DNA of 42,031 nt from the NCBI GenBank assembly GCA_030427555.1, contig JAUIBC010000002.1:1-42031 (forward strand). The letters are read 5' to 3'. Positions 10,522 to 19,591 of this stretch are shown here, piece by piece. The DNA comes from Gammaproteobacteria bacterium (GTDB lineage: Bacteria; Pseudomonadota; Gammaproteobacteria; Legionellales; Legionellaceae). Position numbers and translations under genes: made by a program. The notes beneath the pieces are model-generated. The model did no database searches and was not told the origin of the DNA. It saw only the letters and a program-made list of their open reading frames with translations. Numbering within the stretch: the stretch's first letter is position 1; each line of letters begins with the position of its first letter.

Positions 10522-11593
10522 TTTCGGAGCTGGTCCAGCAACTTTACCCGAGCAAATTCTTTTAGAAGCTCAAGAAGAGTTGCTTAATTGGCATGAAAAA
10601 GGAATGTCAATTGTTGAAATTGGCCATCGCACTCCAGATTTTGTTGAATTATTAGACGAAACACAAGTTCTTCTGCGGGAAATTTTACACATTCCTAAAA
10701 ACTATCATGTATTATTTTTAGGCGGCGCCGCACGTGCACAATTTGCAATGTTGCCCATAAATTTGTTAGCTCATAATCAACAGGCAGGATATTTAGTTTC
10801 TGGTATATGGTCGGCACTTGCATTGGACGAATGTAAGAAAATTAGACGTGCATATTGTGTGGCAAGTAGCGAGATTAATGAATTTATCGACGTACCTACT
10901 CCATTAGAATGGAAGATAGCAGAAAATACTCGTTATATATACTATACAACGAATGAGACTATCAATGGGGTGCGCTTCGCTAAAGTACCAAATTTTGGCA
11001 ATATACCATTAGTTGCTGATATGACCTCTAGTATCTTAAGTGAACCATTTGATATTAATGATTTTGGTATAATCTTTGCTGGCTCACAAAAAAACATTGC
11101 ACCAGCTGGGTTAACGGTAGTAATTATCCGAGAAGATTTATTAGAAGGTGATGTTGGTCACACTATTCCAACTATGTTTGATTATAAAACACATATTAAA
11201 CATGACTCTCTCTATGCAACGCCACCAACGTTTAATTGTTATATGGCAAATAAAATGTTTAAGTGGATAAAGGCGCAAGGAGGAGTAGATGCATTGTATG
11301 AGGTTAATCTCGCAAAGGCTAACAAACTATACAATTTTATTGATAACAGTGATTTTTATTATTGTAAAGTCGTAAAATCAGCGCGCTCATTAATGAACGT
11401 TTGCTTTAACATAGAACGTGATGCCCTTGCGCAAGATTTTTTAACTCAAGCTGCAAATAATGGATTGCTGGCTTTAAAAGGTCATCGCGCAGTAGGTGGT
11501 CTTCGAGCTAGTTTGTATAATGCTATGCCGGTTTCTGGTGTAGATGCGTTGATTGATTTTATGCAAGATTTCGCAAACTCTAACCAATTATGA
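10502..11593 (+). CDS. serC: Phosphoserine aminotransferase
   Basis: PLP enzyme that converts 3-phosphohydroxypyruvate to phosphoserine and also serves pyridoxal phosphate synthesis. I chose ATG 10502 because it gives 363 aa (E. coli SerC has 362), opens directly into the conserved [10 protein letters not shown], and has AGG 8 nt upstream. The frame is open further upstream to 10439, but those codons lie inside gyrA. The PLP lysine is Lys197 in [10 protein letters not shown], and [12 protein letters not shown] is the phosphate-binding region. It overlaps gyrA by 20 bp and aroA by 4 bp, so it is probably cotranscribed and coupled. Confidence 0.95.
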   Translation: MKTRGYNFGAGPATLPEQILLEAQEELLNWHEKGMSIVEIGHRTPDFVELLDETQVLLREILHIPKNYHVLFLGGAARAQFAMLPINLLAHNQQAGYLVSGIWSALALDECKKIRRAYCVASSEINEFIDVPTPLEWKIAENTRYIYYTTNETINGVRFAKVPNFGNIPLVADMTSSILSEPFDINDFGIIFAGSQKNIAPAGLTVVIIREDLLEGDVGHTIPTMFDYKTHIKHDSLYATPPTFNCYMANKMFKWIKAQGGVDALYEVNLAKANKLYNFIDNSDFYYCKVVKSARSLMNVCFNIERDALAQDFLTQAANNGLLALKGHRAVGGLRASLYNAMPVSGVDALIDFMQDFANSNQL

Positions 11594-12891
11594 AAAATAC
11601 TAAAATTTTAAGCAGTTTTTCAGCCCCTTTACGTGGTGAAATAACTATTCCTGGTGATAAGTCTATTTCCCATAGAGCTTTACTATTAGGAGCTATCGCT
11701 AAAGGTACAACTAAAATATCAGGTTTTTTAAAAGCCTCTGATTGTATGGCTACCATGCACGCGTTGCAAGGTATGGGAGTTAAGATAGAAGTAGAAGGCG
11801 ATAGCGTAGTTGTGCATGGAGTTGGCAAATATGGTTTGCAAGCACCAAAAACTCATATAAATTGTGAAAATTCAGGAACTACAATGCGCTTGCTTTCTGG
11901 AATTTTGGTTGGTCAGAGTTTTCCTTGTGTTTTAACCGGGGATAGTAGTTTACAAAATAGGCCGATGGATAGAATAGTTAGGCCCCTTAAGCAAATGGGG
12001 GGTGATATTATTGCAACGGATGATCATGCGCCACTGCATATTAATGGGGTAAATTCTTTGATAGGCATAAATTATGAAATGCCCTTAGCAAGCGCCCAAG
12101 TTAAATCATGTTTAATGTTTGCGGCAATGTATGCGAATAGTGATACAATAATCCATGATACTGGTCATTCTCGTGATCATACTGAAAGAATGTTAACCGC
12201 ATTTTCCTATCCAATTTTAAAGTCTGAAAGCGAAATAATTATAAAATCGAAAGGCGAATGTTTGGCTTGTGATTTAAAAGTGCCAGGTGATATTTCATCA
12301 GCTGCATTTTTTATTGTTGCGGCAACTATAATTGAAGGTTCATCGCTATTAATTAGAGATGTTGGTATAAATCCAGGTAGAATTGGGATTATTAAAATTT
12401 TACAATTAATGGGTGCGTCAATAGAGATATTAAATAAGCGCCTATATGGTGAAGAACCAGTTGCAGATTTGTTTATAAGATCTGCAAAGCTTGAGGGAAT
12501 AGATATACCTATTTCTATGGTGCCTCAATCTTTGGATGAGTTTCCAATAATATTTATTGCGGCAGCATATGCAAAAGGCCAGACTTTACTACATGGAGCT
12601 AAAGAGCTGCGCTATAAAGAAAGTGACCGAATTATGGCTATGATTAGCGGTTTGCAAAACTTAGGGATCGATGCTCAGGAGTTGGAAGATGGAGTTTACA
12701 TCCGCGGAGGCAAATTTAGAGGCAAAGAAGTGGAAAGTTTTGATGATCATAGAGTGGCAATGTCTTTTGCAATAGCCGGTTTGGTTGCTGATGAGCCGAT
12801 TACTATTAATAATAGTGGGGTATATGTTAACTCATTTCCTAATTTTGTCGAGATTGCTGAAAAATTAAGATTAAATATAACGGTTAGTTGA
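11590..12891 (+). CDS. aroA: 3-phosphoshikimate 1-carboxyvinyltransferase
   Basis: EPSP synthase, sixth step of the shikimate pathway (shikimate 3-phosphate plus PEP). The 433 aa show PGDKSISHR at 21-29, NSGTTMR at 94-100 and the KESDR loop near the C-terminus. GDKS, SAQVK (168-172) and RDHTE (195-199) are motifs described for class II (CP4-like) enzymes; the fourth described motif appears as NPGR rather than NxTR. Class assignment is therefore tentative. The start ATG overlaps the serC stop (ATGA) and has no clear Shine-Dalgarno, which implies translational coupling. cmk follows after 3 bp. Confidence 0.96.
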   Translation: MKNTKILSSFSAPLRGEITIPGDKSISHRALLLGAIAKGTTKISGFLKASDCMATMHALQGMGVKIEVEGDSVVVHGVGKYGLQAPKTHINCENSGTTMRLLSGILVGQSFPCVLTGDSSLQNRPMDRIVRPLKQMGGDIIATDDHAPLHINGVNSLIGINYEMPLASAQVKSCLMFAAMYANSDTIIHDTGHSRDHTERMLTAFSYPILKSESEIIIKSKGECLACDLKVPGDISSAAFFIVAATIIEGSSLLIRDVGINPGRIGIIKILQLMGASIEILNKRLYGEEPVADLFIRSAKLEGIDIPISMVPQSLDEFPIIFIAAAYAKGQTLLHGAKELRYKESDRIMAMISGLQNLGIDAQELEDGVYIRGGKFRGKEVESFDDHRVAMSFAIAGLVADEPITINNSGVYVNSFPNFVEIAEKLRLNITVS

Positions 12892-12894
12892 ATT

Positions 12895-13575
12895 ATGATT
12901 GCTGATAATATACCTATTATAACTTTAGATGGTCCAAGTGGTACTGGGAAGGGGACCTTATGTCATATGGTTGCTAAGCATTTAGGTTGGCATTTTTTGG
13001 ATAGTGGCGCATTATATCGTGTTTTAGCCTTAGCTGCTGTTAAACGACAAGTTAGTTTAGATGATTTAGATAAACTTGTAGCAATAGCTAGTTCATTAAA
13101 TTTAAATTTTATTACTAATGATTCTTTAGAAGTAAGTATCTTATTGGACGAAGAAGATGTAAGCAAAGAGTTACGTTCTGAAGAAATTGGCCAAAGTGCT
13201 TCAAAGGTTGCAGCATTACCTCTGGTACGCTCAGCTTTATTAGATAGACAAAGAGCGTTTGCTAAATTACCTGGGTTGGTGACTGATGGTAGAGATATGG
13301 GAACAGTAGTATTCCCTAATGCTTTTTTGAAAATATATTTATATGCATCCGCAGCTGAAAGAGCGCAGCGGAGATATTTACAGTTGCAAGGCAAAGGAAT
13401 TAATGTTAGCCTCGAGCAGGTTACAGAAGAGCTGGCACAGCGTGACGCCAGAGATATGGATCGTAAGTCTTCTCCTCTGAAGCCAGCAAAAGATGCTATA
13501 TTGATCGATACAACAGGGTTAAGTATTGCACAAGTGTTTGCAAATATATTACAATTGATTCACGAAAAGTTGTAG
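12895..13575 (+). CDS. cmk: Cytidylate kinase
   Basis: Phosphorylates CMP/dCMP for nucleotide salvage. The 226 aa start with the P-loop GPSGTGKGT at 13-21, then DSGALYR for the nucleoside monophosphate, DGRDMGTVVFP in the substrate region, and the LID arginines RDARDMDRKSSPLKPA. Placed between aroA and rpsA, the classic gammaproteobacterial order. The Shine-Dalgarno is weak and the gene starts 3 bp after the aroA stop, so it is probably coupled. Confidence 0.96.
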   Translation: MIADNIPIITLDGPSGTGKGTLCHMVAKHLGWHFLDSGALYRVLALAAVKRQVSLDDLDKLVAIASSLNLNFITNDSLEVSILLDEEDVSKELRSEEIGQSASKVAALPLVRSALLDRQRAFAKLPGLVTDGRDMGTVVFPNAFLKIYLYASAAERAQRRYLQLQGKGINVSLEQVTEELAQRDARDMDRKSSPLKPAKDAILIDTTGLSIAQVFANILQLIHEKL

Positions 13576-13657
13576 ATATATATTTATTTGATTTTTATGT
13601 ATGTATTTATCGCGTTTCGCTAGTTATATGTGCACTTAGTTTGATTTTGCAGTCGTT

Positions 13658-13741
13658 TTGTCATTTGGCTAGTGCGTATTTTAAATTGGGGGGAGTAATT
13701 TAGTTACTCCTATGTTTTTTTTTAATTGAGTTTAAATTGAC
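13658..13741 (+). promoter_or_regulatory. rpsA leader: candidate promoter and stem-loop, no Shine-Dalgarno
   Basis: TTGTCA (13658-13663) and TAAATT (13682-13687), 18 bp apart, form a possible promoter whose start would fall at a hairpin: GGAGTAA (13692-13698), loop TTTAG, TTACTCC (13704-13710). Nine T residues follow (13715-13723). The same hairpin and T-run could instead be a terminator or attenuator after cmk. The last 18 nt before the rpsA ATG contain no Shine-Dalgarno, as in the autoregulated rpsA leader of E. coli. Confidence 0.45.
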
Positions 13742-15424
13742 ATGTCTGAGAGTTTTAAAGAATTATTTGAGAAGAGTATTGCTGGTGCACAATTTCATCC
13801 TGGTGCGATTATTTCTGCAAAGGTTATCGATATAGATAATGATTTTGTAACCTTAAATGCGGGGTTAAAGTCTGAAGGTATAGTTGCTAAAGAAGAATTT
13901 TGCGATAAAAACGGTGATTTAGAAGTAAGTGTAGGTGATACTGTAGAAGTTGCTTTAGACTCTGTAGAAGATGGTCATGGCGAAACTTTACTATCCAGAG
14001 AGAAGGCAAAACGTCAAGAATCTTGGCGTAAACTAGCTAAGTCTCATGAAAATAATGAAACAGTAGTTGGTTTGATTTCAGGAAAAGTAAAGGGTGGTTT
14101 TACTGTAGAAATTGGTACGATTCGTGCTTTTCTCCCAGGTTCTTTAGTAGATGTTAGACCCGTTCGAGATCCATCTTACTTAGAGGGGAAAGAGCTAGAA
14201 TTTAAAGTGATAAAAATGGACGTAAAACGCAATAATATTGTTGTTTCACGTCGTGCTGTTGTAGAAGAAGAAAGTAGTGCTGATAGACAAGCATTATTAG
14301 ACTCTTTACATGAAGGTCAGATGTTAAATGGTGTTGTGAAAAATCTTACCGATTATGGTGCATTTATTGACCTAGGTGGAATTGATGGCTTGTTGCATAT
14401 TACTGATATTTCTTGGAAGAGAGTTAAGCATCCTAGTGAATTATTAACAGTAGGTATGGATGTTAAAGTTAAAGTCCTAAGCTTTGATAGTGAGCGTAAC
14501 CGAGTTTCTCTTGGTATGAAGCAATTAGGTAATGATCCTTGGGTTGATTTAGTTGAGCGTTATCCTCTTGGTAAGCGCATTGAAGGAAAAGTTACTAATA
14601 TTACTGATTATGGTTGCTTTGTTGAAATCGAAGAAGGTGTTGAAGGTTTAGTGCACATGTCAGAGATGGATTGGACTAATAAAAACGTTCATCCTAGCAA
14701 AGTTGTGTCTTTAGGTGATGTTGTTCCAGTTATAGTTCTTGAAGTTGATGCAGATCGTCGACGTATATCACTTGGCATGAAGCAATGTGTGGGTAATCCA
14801 TGGCAGAGTTTCGCACAAAAGCACAATAAAGGTGAAAAAGTTAGTGGTAAAATTAGATCTATTACCGATTTTGGTATATTCATTGGTTTAGATGGTGATA
14901 TTGATGGTTTAGTACACTTATCTGATATATCTTGGTCTGAGGCTGGTGAAGAGGCTGTTAAGAATTACAAGAAAGGACAAGATGTTGAAGCAGTCATTTT
15001 GGCAATTGATGCTGAGCGTGAACGTATTTCTTTAGGTATTAAGCAATTAGAAGGAGATAATTTCTCTGCTTATATCGAAGAGTTTCCTAAGGGTTCTGTT
15101 GTTAAAGGTAAGGTTATTGCTGTTGAAGCAAAAGCAGTAACAGTTGAACTAGCTGAAGAAGTAATAGGAATAATTCGTGCTAATGACTTGTCTGAAGAAA
15201 AAGTTACAGATGCGACTAGCGTAGTTTCTGAAGGCGATGAAGTTGAGGCTAAAATTGTTAATGTTGATAAAAAGAATCGTACGGTTTCTTTATCTATTAA
15301 AGCAAAAGATGCTGATGAGCAAGCTGATGCGATTAAAAAATACTCCAAGACTTCAGAGGTTTCCGCGACTCTTGGTGATTTGTTAAAAGAAAAAATGGGC
15401 AATAATAATAAGGATAGCGAGTAA
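13742..15424 (+). CDS. rpsA: 30S ribosomal protein S1
   Basis: mRNA-binding ribosomal protein needed to initiate on weak or structured leaders. The 560 aa contain six S1 repeats, roughly 19-87, 105-171, 192-260, 277-347, 364-434 and 451-520; the middle ones carry the typical GxxDYGxFV and GLxHxSDxSW signatures. Its own translation start lacks a Shine-Dalgarno, as expected for an S1-autoregulated gene. It is followed by a strong hairpin. ihfB, which follows rpsA in many gammaproteobacteria, is not here. Confidence 0.98.
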   Translation: MSESFKELFEKSIAGAQFHPGAIISAKVIDIDNDFVTLNAGLKSEGIVAKEEFCDKNGDLEVSVGDTVEVALDSVEDGHGETLLSREKAKRQESWRKLAKSHENNETVVGLISGKVKGGFTVEIGTIRAFLPGSLVDVRPVRDPSYLEGKELEFKVIKMDVKRNNIVVSRRAVVEEESSADRQALLDSLHEGQMLNGVVKNLTDYGAFIDLGGIDGLLHITDISWKRVKHPSELLTVGMDVKVKVLSFDSERNRVSLGMKQLGNDPWVDLVERYPLGKRIEGKVTNITDYGCFVEIEEGVEGLVHMSEMDWTNKNVHPSKVVSLGDVVPVIVLEVDADRRRISLGMKQCVGNPWQSFAQKHNKGEKVSGKIRSITDFGIFIGLDGDIDGLVHLSDISWSEAGEEAVKNYKKGQDVEAVILAIDAERERISLGIKQLEGDNFSAYIEEFPKGSVVKGKVIAVEAKAVTVELAEEVIGIIRANDLSEEKVTDATSVVSEGDEVEAKIVNVDKKNRTVSLSIKAKDADEQADAIKKYSKTSEVSATLGDLLKEKMGNNNKDSE

Positions 15425-15436
15425 TCATTCGCCCAT

Positions 15437-15478
15437 AGAAAATATCGTGGCTGTTTTTTACTAGCCACGATATTTTCT
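15437..15478 (+). terminator. Perfect 16-bp hairpin after rpsA
   Basis: The arms 15437-15452 and 15463-15478 are perfectly complementary with a 10-nt T-rich loop, starting 12 bp after the rpsA stop. There is no clean T-run after the stem, so it may act as an mRNA 3'-stabilising hairpin as well as a terminator. Confidence 0.65.
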
Positions 15479-15511
15479 AGTTATTGTCCTGTGTAATTAA
15501 AAGGACATTTT

Positions 15512-15811
15512 ATGCGGGTTATTGTAATATTTTTTTATTTGTTGCTCATATTTTTGGGCGTAAGTTTTGCCGCTTTGAATGCAACTAAAGTTGCAGTTAA
15601 TTTTTATTTCACAACTTTAAACCTTCCAATTTCTGTTTTTGCAATTATGATGCTTGGAATAGGCATTATAATTGGGCTTGTCTTATCTATATTTAAATAT
15701 TGGCGCCTTAAGATAGTTAACTCTAAAATAAAAAAGCAATTAAAGTTAACGGAGCGCGAAATTAAAAATTTAAGAACTATACCAATACGTAACCAAGATA
15801 GTGCTTTTTAG
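15512..15811 (+). CDS. lapA: Lipopolysaccharide assembly protein A
   Basis: Small inner-membrane protein that works with LapB in controlling LPS synthesis. The 99 aa show two membrane segments (about 1-22 and 41-63) and a basic, coiled-coil-like tail (KIKKQLKLTEREIKNL), the DUF1049/LapA layout; NATKVAVNFYF between the helices is typical. The ATG has AAGGA 6 nt upstream. lapB follows directly. Confidence 0.92.
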   Translation: MRVIVIFFYLLLIFLGVSFAALNATKVAVNFYFTTLNLPISVFAIMMLGIGIIIGLVLSIFKYWRLKIVNSKIKKQLKLTEREIKNLRTIPIRNQDSAF

Positions 15812-15826
15812 GGGATAGTGAAATCA

Positions 15827-16996
15827 ATGATTAATTTATGGCCTCTTTTACTCCCAGCAGCTGCTTGGTCAGGTTGGTTTATAGCAAGACGTAATAGTGA
15901 CGACAAGGAGCAGCAAGAAAGTAATCACCTTTCGCGTGAATATGTGGTTGGTTTGAATTACCTTTTAAATGAGCAACCTGATAAGGCGGTTGATTTATTT
16001 ATAAAATTATTAGAGGTTGATAGTGATACTGTTGAAACTCACTTAGCGTTAGGTAGTTTGTTTAGACGGCGTGGGGAAGTTGATAGAGCAATACGAATAC
16101 ATCAAAATTTAATTGCAAGGCCACAGCTTAGTCTTTTTCAACGTAAAGAATCATTAATGGCTCTTGGCCAAGATTACATGAGCGCAGGAGTTTTTGATCG
16201 TGCCGAGCGTATATTTTTAGAAGTTGTTGACCTGGTTGGTGAGCATGAAGTAAGTAGTTTACGAGGTCTTTTAGCTATTTATCAGCAAGAAAAAGCTTGG
16301 GAAAAAGCGTTAGATATAATTAAAAAATTTGAGTCATCTACTTCTGTTGATATGAGTGTTCAGGCCGCCCATTATCATTGTGAAATTGCTAGTATATCAT
16401 TAAAAGAAAATATGCCAGATAAGGCTTTGCAATCAATAAAGCAAGCTTTGGCTATTGACAAAAAATCGGTGCGTGCGAGTTTAATGTTAGCAGAAATAGA
16501 AATGAAAAAAGGCAGGTTTAAACAAGCAATAAAGGCATTGATGAGGGTTCCTGAGCAAGATCCTGAGTTTTTTAATGAAATTATTGAGCCATTGGTTCAT
16601 TGTTATAGAGAACTAGACTCTATGGATGAATGTATAGATTATTTAGAACAAAAATTGCCGGAGCATCCTAGGGCTTCATTAATTTTTGTAATTGGTGATT
16701 ATCTAAGCCGTGAGAAAGGCGTCGACTTTGCTATAGATTTTGTATCTAGTCATTTAGGGCGGCATCCAACTATTCGTGGGTTAAATAGATTAATTTATTG
16801 GCATTTAGATTCTGCGCATGGTAAGGTGCGAGATAAATTGCAAATGTTGCATGCTATTACTAGTAAATTTTTAGAAAATAAACCAATTTATCGCTGTGGT
16901 CAATGTGGATTTGGCGGCCATTTATTGCATTGGCATTGTCCCAGTTGTAAATCATGGGGTAGAACTAAACCAATTCATGGTTTAGAAGGTGATTAA
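15827..16996 (+). CDS. lapB: Lipopolysaccharide assembly protein B
   Basis: Membrane-anchored TPR protein that links LPS assembly to FtsH-dependent turnover of LpxC. I prefer ATG 15827 over the in-frame GTG at 15818: it gives 389 aa, the E. coli length, and its first residues (MINLWPLLLPAAAWSGW) align without gaps to E. coli LapB. GGGG lies 12 nt upstream of the ATG. The order is one N-terminal membrane anchor, several TPRs (about 45-330), then a rubredoxin-like metal knuckle with CGQC and CPSC near residues 355-372. It is cotranscribed with lapA. Confidence 0.95.
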   Translation: MINLWPLLLPAAAWSGWFIARRNSDDKEQQESNHLSREYVVGLNYLLNEQPDKAVDLFIKLLEVDSDTVETHLALGSLFRRRGEVDRAIRIHQNLIARPQLSLFQRKESLMALGQDYMSAGVFDRAERIFLEVVDLVGEHEVSSLRGLLAIYQQEKAWEKALDIIKKFESSTSVDMSVQAAHYHCEIASISLKENMPDKALQSIKQALAIDKKSVRASLMLAEIEMKKGRFKQAIKALMRVPEQDPEFFNEIIEPLVHCYRELDSMDECIDYLEQKLPEHPRASLIFVIGDYLSREKGVDFAIDFVSSHLGRHPTIRGLNRLIYWHLDSAHGKVRDKLQMLHAITSKFLENKPIYRCGQCGFGGHLLHWHCPSCKSWGRTKPIHGLEGD

Positions 16997-17036
16997 GTTG
17001 AGTCTATTTTTTAGTTAGAATTTTATTTAAAGAATT

Positions 17037-17726
17037 ATGAAGTATAAATTAATTGTTGCGTTAGATTTTAATGTCGAAGAAGAGGCATTAAACCTAGTAA
17101 ACTCTTTAGATCCAAATTTATGTGCGCTCAAAGTTGGTAGTGAGATGTATACTTTGTTTGGTCCAAATTTTGTTGAAAAATTAGTTACAAAGGGTTATAA
17201 AGTTTTTTTAGATTTGAAATTTCATGATATACCTACAACTGTAGCTAAAGCGTGTAAAGCAGCTGCTGAATTAGGCGTTTGGATGATAAATGTGCATGCA
17301 TCGGGAGGTAGTGAGATGCTTGTGGCGGCAAGAGAAGCTATCAATAGCTTTAAGCCAAATGCACGCCCTTTATTGATTGCTGTGACAGTTTTAACTAGTG
17401 CGCAAGATCTTGATTTACAAGAGGTAGGGATAGAAGTGCCGCTCACAGAACAGGTTTTAAAGCTTGCAGGTCTTGCTAAAAATGCTAGTTTAGATGGCGT
17501 GGTTGCTTCTGCTTTTGAAGTGCCAGAAATTAAGAAATTATGTGGTTTAGAATTTATTACCGTTACCCCAGGGATTAGATTGAATACTAGTAATTTTGAT
17601 CAAAAAAGAGTTTTAACCCCGCAGCAGGCTTATGATTTAGGTAGTGATTATTTAGTTGTTGGGCGACCAATAACCCAAGCTAAAGATCCATTGTTAGCAA
17701 TAGAAGAGTTGTTTAATTATGGATGA
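17037..17726 (+). CDS. pyrF: Orotidine 5'-phosphate decarboxylase
   Basis: Last step of UMP synthesis. The 229-aa TIM barrel has the catalytic DLKFHD at 59-64 (Asp59, Lys61, Asp64), LKVGSEMYT at 31-39 and the phosphate-binding PGIR and VVGRPIT segments near the C-terminus. lapA-lapB-pyrF is the usual gammaproteobacterial order. There is no obvious Shine-Dalgarno at ATG 17037, 40 bp after lapB. Its end overlaps the next gene by 8 bp. Confidence 0.96.
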   Translation: MKYKLIVALDFNVEEEALNLVNSLDPNLCALKVGSEMYTLFGPNFVEKLVTKGYKVFLDLKFHDIPTTVAKACKAAAELGVWMINVHASGGSEMLVAAREAINSFKPNARPLLIAVTVLTSAQDLDLQEVGIEVPLTEQVLKLAGLAKNASLDGVVASAFEVPEIKKLCGLEFITVTPGIRLNTSNFDQKRVLTPQQAYDLGSDYLVVGRPITQAKDPLLAIEELFNYG

Positions 17727-18171
17727 TCTATCACCCTTAATTGCTGCTAGTGTTAATAAAAATATTTATTACTTACAACAAATGGGTATTAATATTTGGC
17801 AGATGCGAGATATTAAGCCTAAGCGTAGAATATTGATTTTAGTTTCTAGTAATTATAAGCAACAAAAAATTTCTAAGTCTGCTAAAAATCTATTAGAAAA
17901 TATGTTGGCTAGTACCGCGATTAACCGCGCTGATTTTGAAGTGGTTTTTGTCGATTCAGCTACAGATATAGAAAATATTGGCTTTCAAAAGTATACAGTG
18001 GTTATGCTTATGGGAGAAGATTTGTTTATTGACAAGCGTCTGGAAAAACAAATACATAAAAGTAAATTACCATTAGTTACTGTTTTACATCCTAGTCATT
18101 TGTTGGCAAACCCTATAGATAAGAAAAAAGCATATTTAGCTTTATGTAAATTGGATTTCAGTTATGTTTAA
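17719..18171 (+). CDS. holD: HolD-like protein (DNA polymerase III psi subunit)
   Basis: Probably the psi subunit of the DNA polymerase III clamp loader, which links it to chi and SSB. The 150 aa have YYLQQMGINIWQMRD near the N-terminus, which lines up with WQLQQLGITQWSLRR of E. coli HolD, and LLANPIDKKKAYLALCKLDFSY at the end, matching DLRANPTARAALWQQICTYEHDF. The middle is poorly conserved, which is normal for psi. The ATG is embedded in the end of pyrF (8-bp overlap), and the gene overlaps hslO by 8 bp. The call rests on these two short regions recalled from memory. Confidence 0.65.
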   Translation: MDDLSPLIAASVNKNIYYLQQMGINIWQMRDIKPKRRILILVSSNYKQQKISKSAKNLLENMLASTAINRADFEVVFVDSATDIENIGFQKYTVVMLMGEDLFIDKRLEKQIHKSKLPLVTVLHPSHLLANPIDKKKAYLALCKLDFSYV

Positions 18172-19021
18172 TAATGATTCATCGCAGCGCTTTATTTTTG
18201 ACAATGAAAATGTACGCGGCGAAATTATTCACCTTGATAGTACGTATAAAACAATTATTGAGCAGAGAGAATATCCACCAGCTGTTCGAAGATTACTTGG
18301 CGAAGCATTGCTTGCATGTGTATTAATTACTGGTAGTTTAAAATTTAAAGGTGAAGTTGGTTTACAGTTTCATGGTGATGAGAGATTACCGTTACTTATA
18401 GTGCAGTGTGATGATGATTTGCAGGTTCGAGCTGTTGCCAAATTCAAAGAGCCAATTGATAAAGATGACAACATAGATTATCTACAGGCTTTTACGACTG
18501 GTAAGCTTGTATTAAATGTGAATCAATATAAAAGTACTAAAACTTATCAGAGTATCGTCCCCATTAACTCCGACTCTCTTGCGAATAACATCATGCATTA
18601 TTTTGCACAATCAGAGCAGATTTCCACGCAAATTTATTTGGCTGTGGATGATGAGCATGCTGCTGGAATGTTATTGCAGTTAATGCCAGGTAAAAGCAGC
18701 AAAGATCGAGAGAACTTTTGGGAGTATGCAGTTAAGATTGCTGAAACAATTACCGATAAGGAATTATTTACATTAGATAACCAAGAAGTCTTATATAGGT
18801 TATATCATGAAGCAAATGTACGTTTATTTGATCCTCGTCAAGTCATGTTTCATTGCAAATGTGATATAAATAAAATGCGCCAAGCATTGGCTATGTTCGG
18901 TGAGAAAGAGGCACGTCAAATATTGGCTGAAGAAGGGTTAATAATAGTAAACTGTGATTTTTGTAATCGCGCATATACATTTGACGAAATTGACGTGACG
19001 ATGTTATTTAGAAAAAATTAA
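18164..19021 (+). CDS. hslO: 33 kDa chaperonin Hsp33
   Basis: Redox-activated holdase chaperone in the cytoplasm. The 285 aa carry the Hsp33 core (RGEIIHLDSTY, YPPAVRRLLGEALLACVLI) and the C-terminal zinc switch with four Cys, CKCD then CDFC about 30 residues later, so oxidation-dependent activation should be intact. The start lies within the end of the holD-like gene. It is last in the pyrF-holD-hslO run; the downstream hairpin suits the opposite strand better. Confidence 0.96.
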   Translation: MFNNDSSQRFIFDNENVRGEIIHLDSTYKTIIEQREYPPAVRRLLGEALLACVLITGSLKFKGEVGLQFHGDERLPLLIVQCDDDLQVRAVAKFKEPIDKDDNIDYLQAFTTGKLVLNVNQYKSTKTYQSIVPINSDSLANNIMHYFAQSEQISTQIYLAVDDEHAAGMLLQLMPGKSSKDRENFWEYAVKIAETITDKELFTLDNQEVLYRLYHEANVRLFDPRQVMFHCKCDINKMRQALAMFGEKEARQILAEEGLIIVNCDFCNRAYTFDEIDVTMLFRKN

Positions 19022-19060
19022 AAAGTTTTTATAAATATTAGAAAAGGAGTTAATTTTAGC

Positions 19061-19083
19061 AAAAAGGCGCTTGATAGCGCCTT
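19061..19083 (-). terminator. Intrinsic terminator of the receiver operon
   Basis: On the minus strand AAGGCGC (19083-19077), a 6-nt loop and GCGCCTT (19070-19064) form a GC-rich stem running into five T residues (19065-19061). On the plus strand no T-run follows, so it mainly ends the minus-strand unit. Confidence 0.8.
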
Positions 19084-19107
19084 ATAGTTCTCCATTTTTC
19101 GTGCAAA

Positions 19108-19194
19108 TTAAGTAAAGCTCATCATGCTAGCATTAGACTGCGCGCATGAAAATATCATGGTGTCAGTCGTAGATAAAATAGTAATATTTCTCAT
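19108..19194 (-). CDS. Candidate micro-ORF, 28 aa
   Basis: ATG at 19194 is preceded by AAGGA with 7-nt spacing, the same Shine-Dalgarno core as the receiver gene upstream. The ORF starts 14 nt after the receiver stop and ends 25 nt before the terminator. The peptide begins MRNITILSTTDTM and has no recognised domain. The position inside a closed operon and the good Shine-Dalgarno argue for translation; its size makes chance possible. Confidence 0.4.
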   Translation of the reverse strand: MRNITILSTTDTMIFSCAQSNASMMSFT

Positions 19195-19207
19195 AAGCCA
19201 TCCTTGT

Positions 19208-19591
19208 TTAATAAATATCAGAGATTGTGACTTGATTTATGATTTGTTCTAAATCATCTTTAGATAACCAGTAGTTACACAAAGTTTGCATGCCTACAAG
19301 AGCAGATTTTTTGAGTAAACTTGTATTTATGTCGCTAACTGTATAACCAATAATTGGTATACCTAGAGTGATTTGACGAATTTGTTTGCTCGCCCAAAAA
19401 CCATCATTATATGGCAAATCTATATTCATCAAAATTAAATTAAAACTTCTGATTTTACATAAATAAACCGCGCTTTCAGCAGTGAAAACGTGGATTAATT
19501 CGTAATTTAAGTTTTTAATAAAATGCCCTAACAAAAGCGCACTAGTAATATCATCTTCAACTAATAATATTAATTTTATTTCCTTGTCCAT
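19208..19591 (-). CDS. Stand-alone receiver-domain protein, phospho-acceptor Asp replaced by Asn
   Basis: A single CheY-like receiver domain of 127 aa with no output domain. The acidic pocket is present (VEDD, 11-14), as are the switch Thr84 (IIGYT) and Lys111 near the C-terminus. The phospho-acceptor site reads LILMNIDLP, so Asn56 stands where receivers have Asp. Normal Asp phosphorylation is therefore not expected, and it may act as a phosphorylation-independent receiver or decoy. The ATG has AAGGAC about 8-10 nt upstream, partly inside a leader hairpin. An uncertain 80-codon ORF precedes it and a 28-codon ORF follows. A single sequencing error at codon 56 (AAT versus GAT) would restore Asp. 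Confidence 0.85.
   Translation of the reverse strand: MDKEIKLILLVEDDITSALLLGHFIKNLNYELIHVFTAESAVYLCKIRSFNLILMNIDLPYNDGFWASKQIRQITLGIPIIGYTVSDINTSLLKKSALVGMQTLCNYWLSKDDLEQIINQVTISDIY

Noticed and set aside
15818-15826. GTG start for lapB
   Set aside because: The GGGG site is only 3 nt from the GTG. The ATG at 15827 aligns with E. coli LapB and gives the same length.
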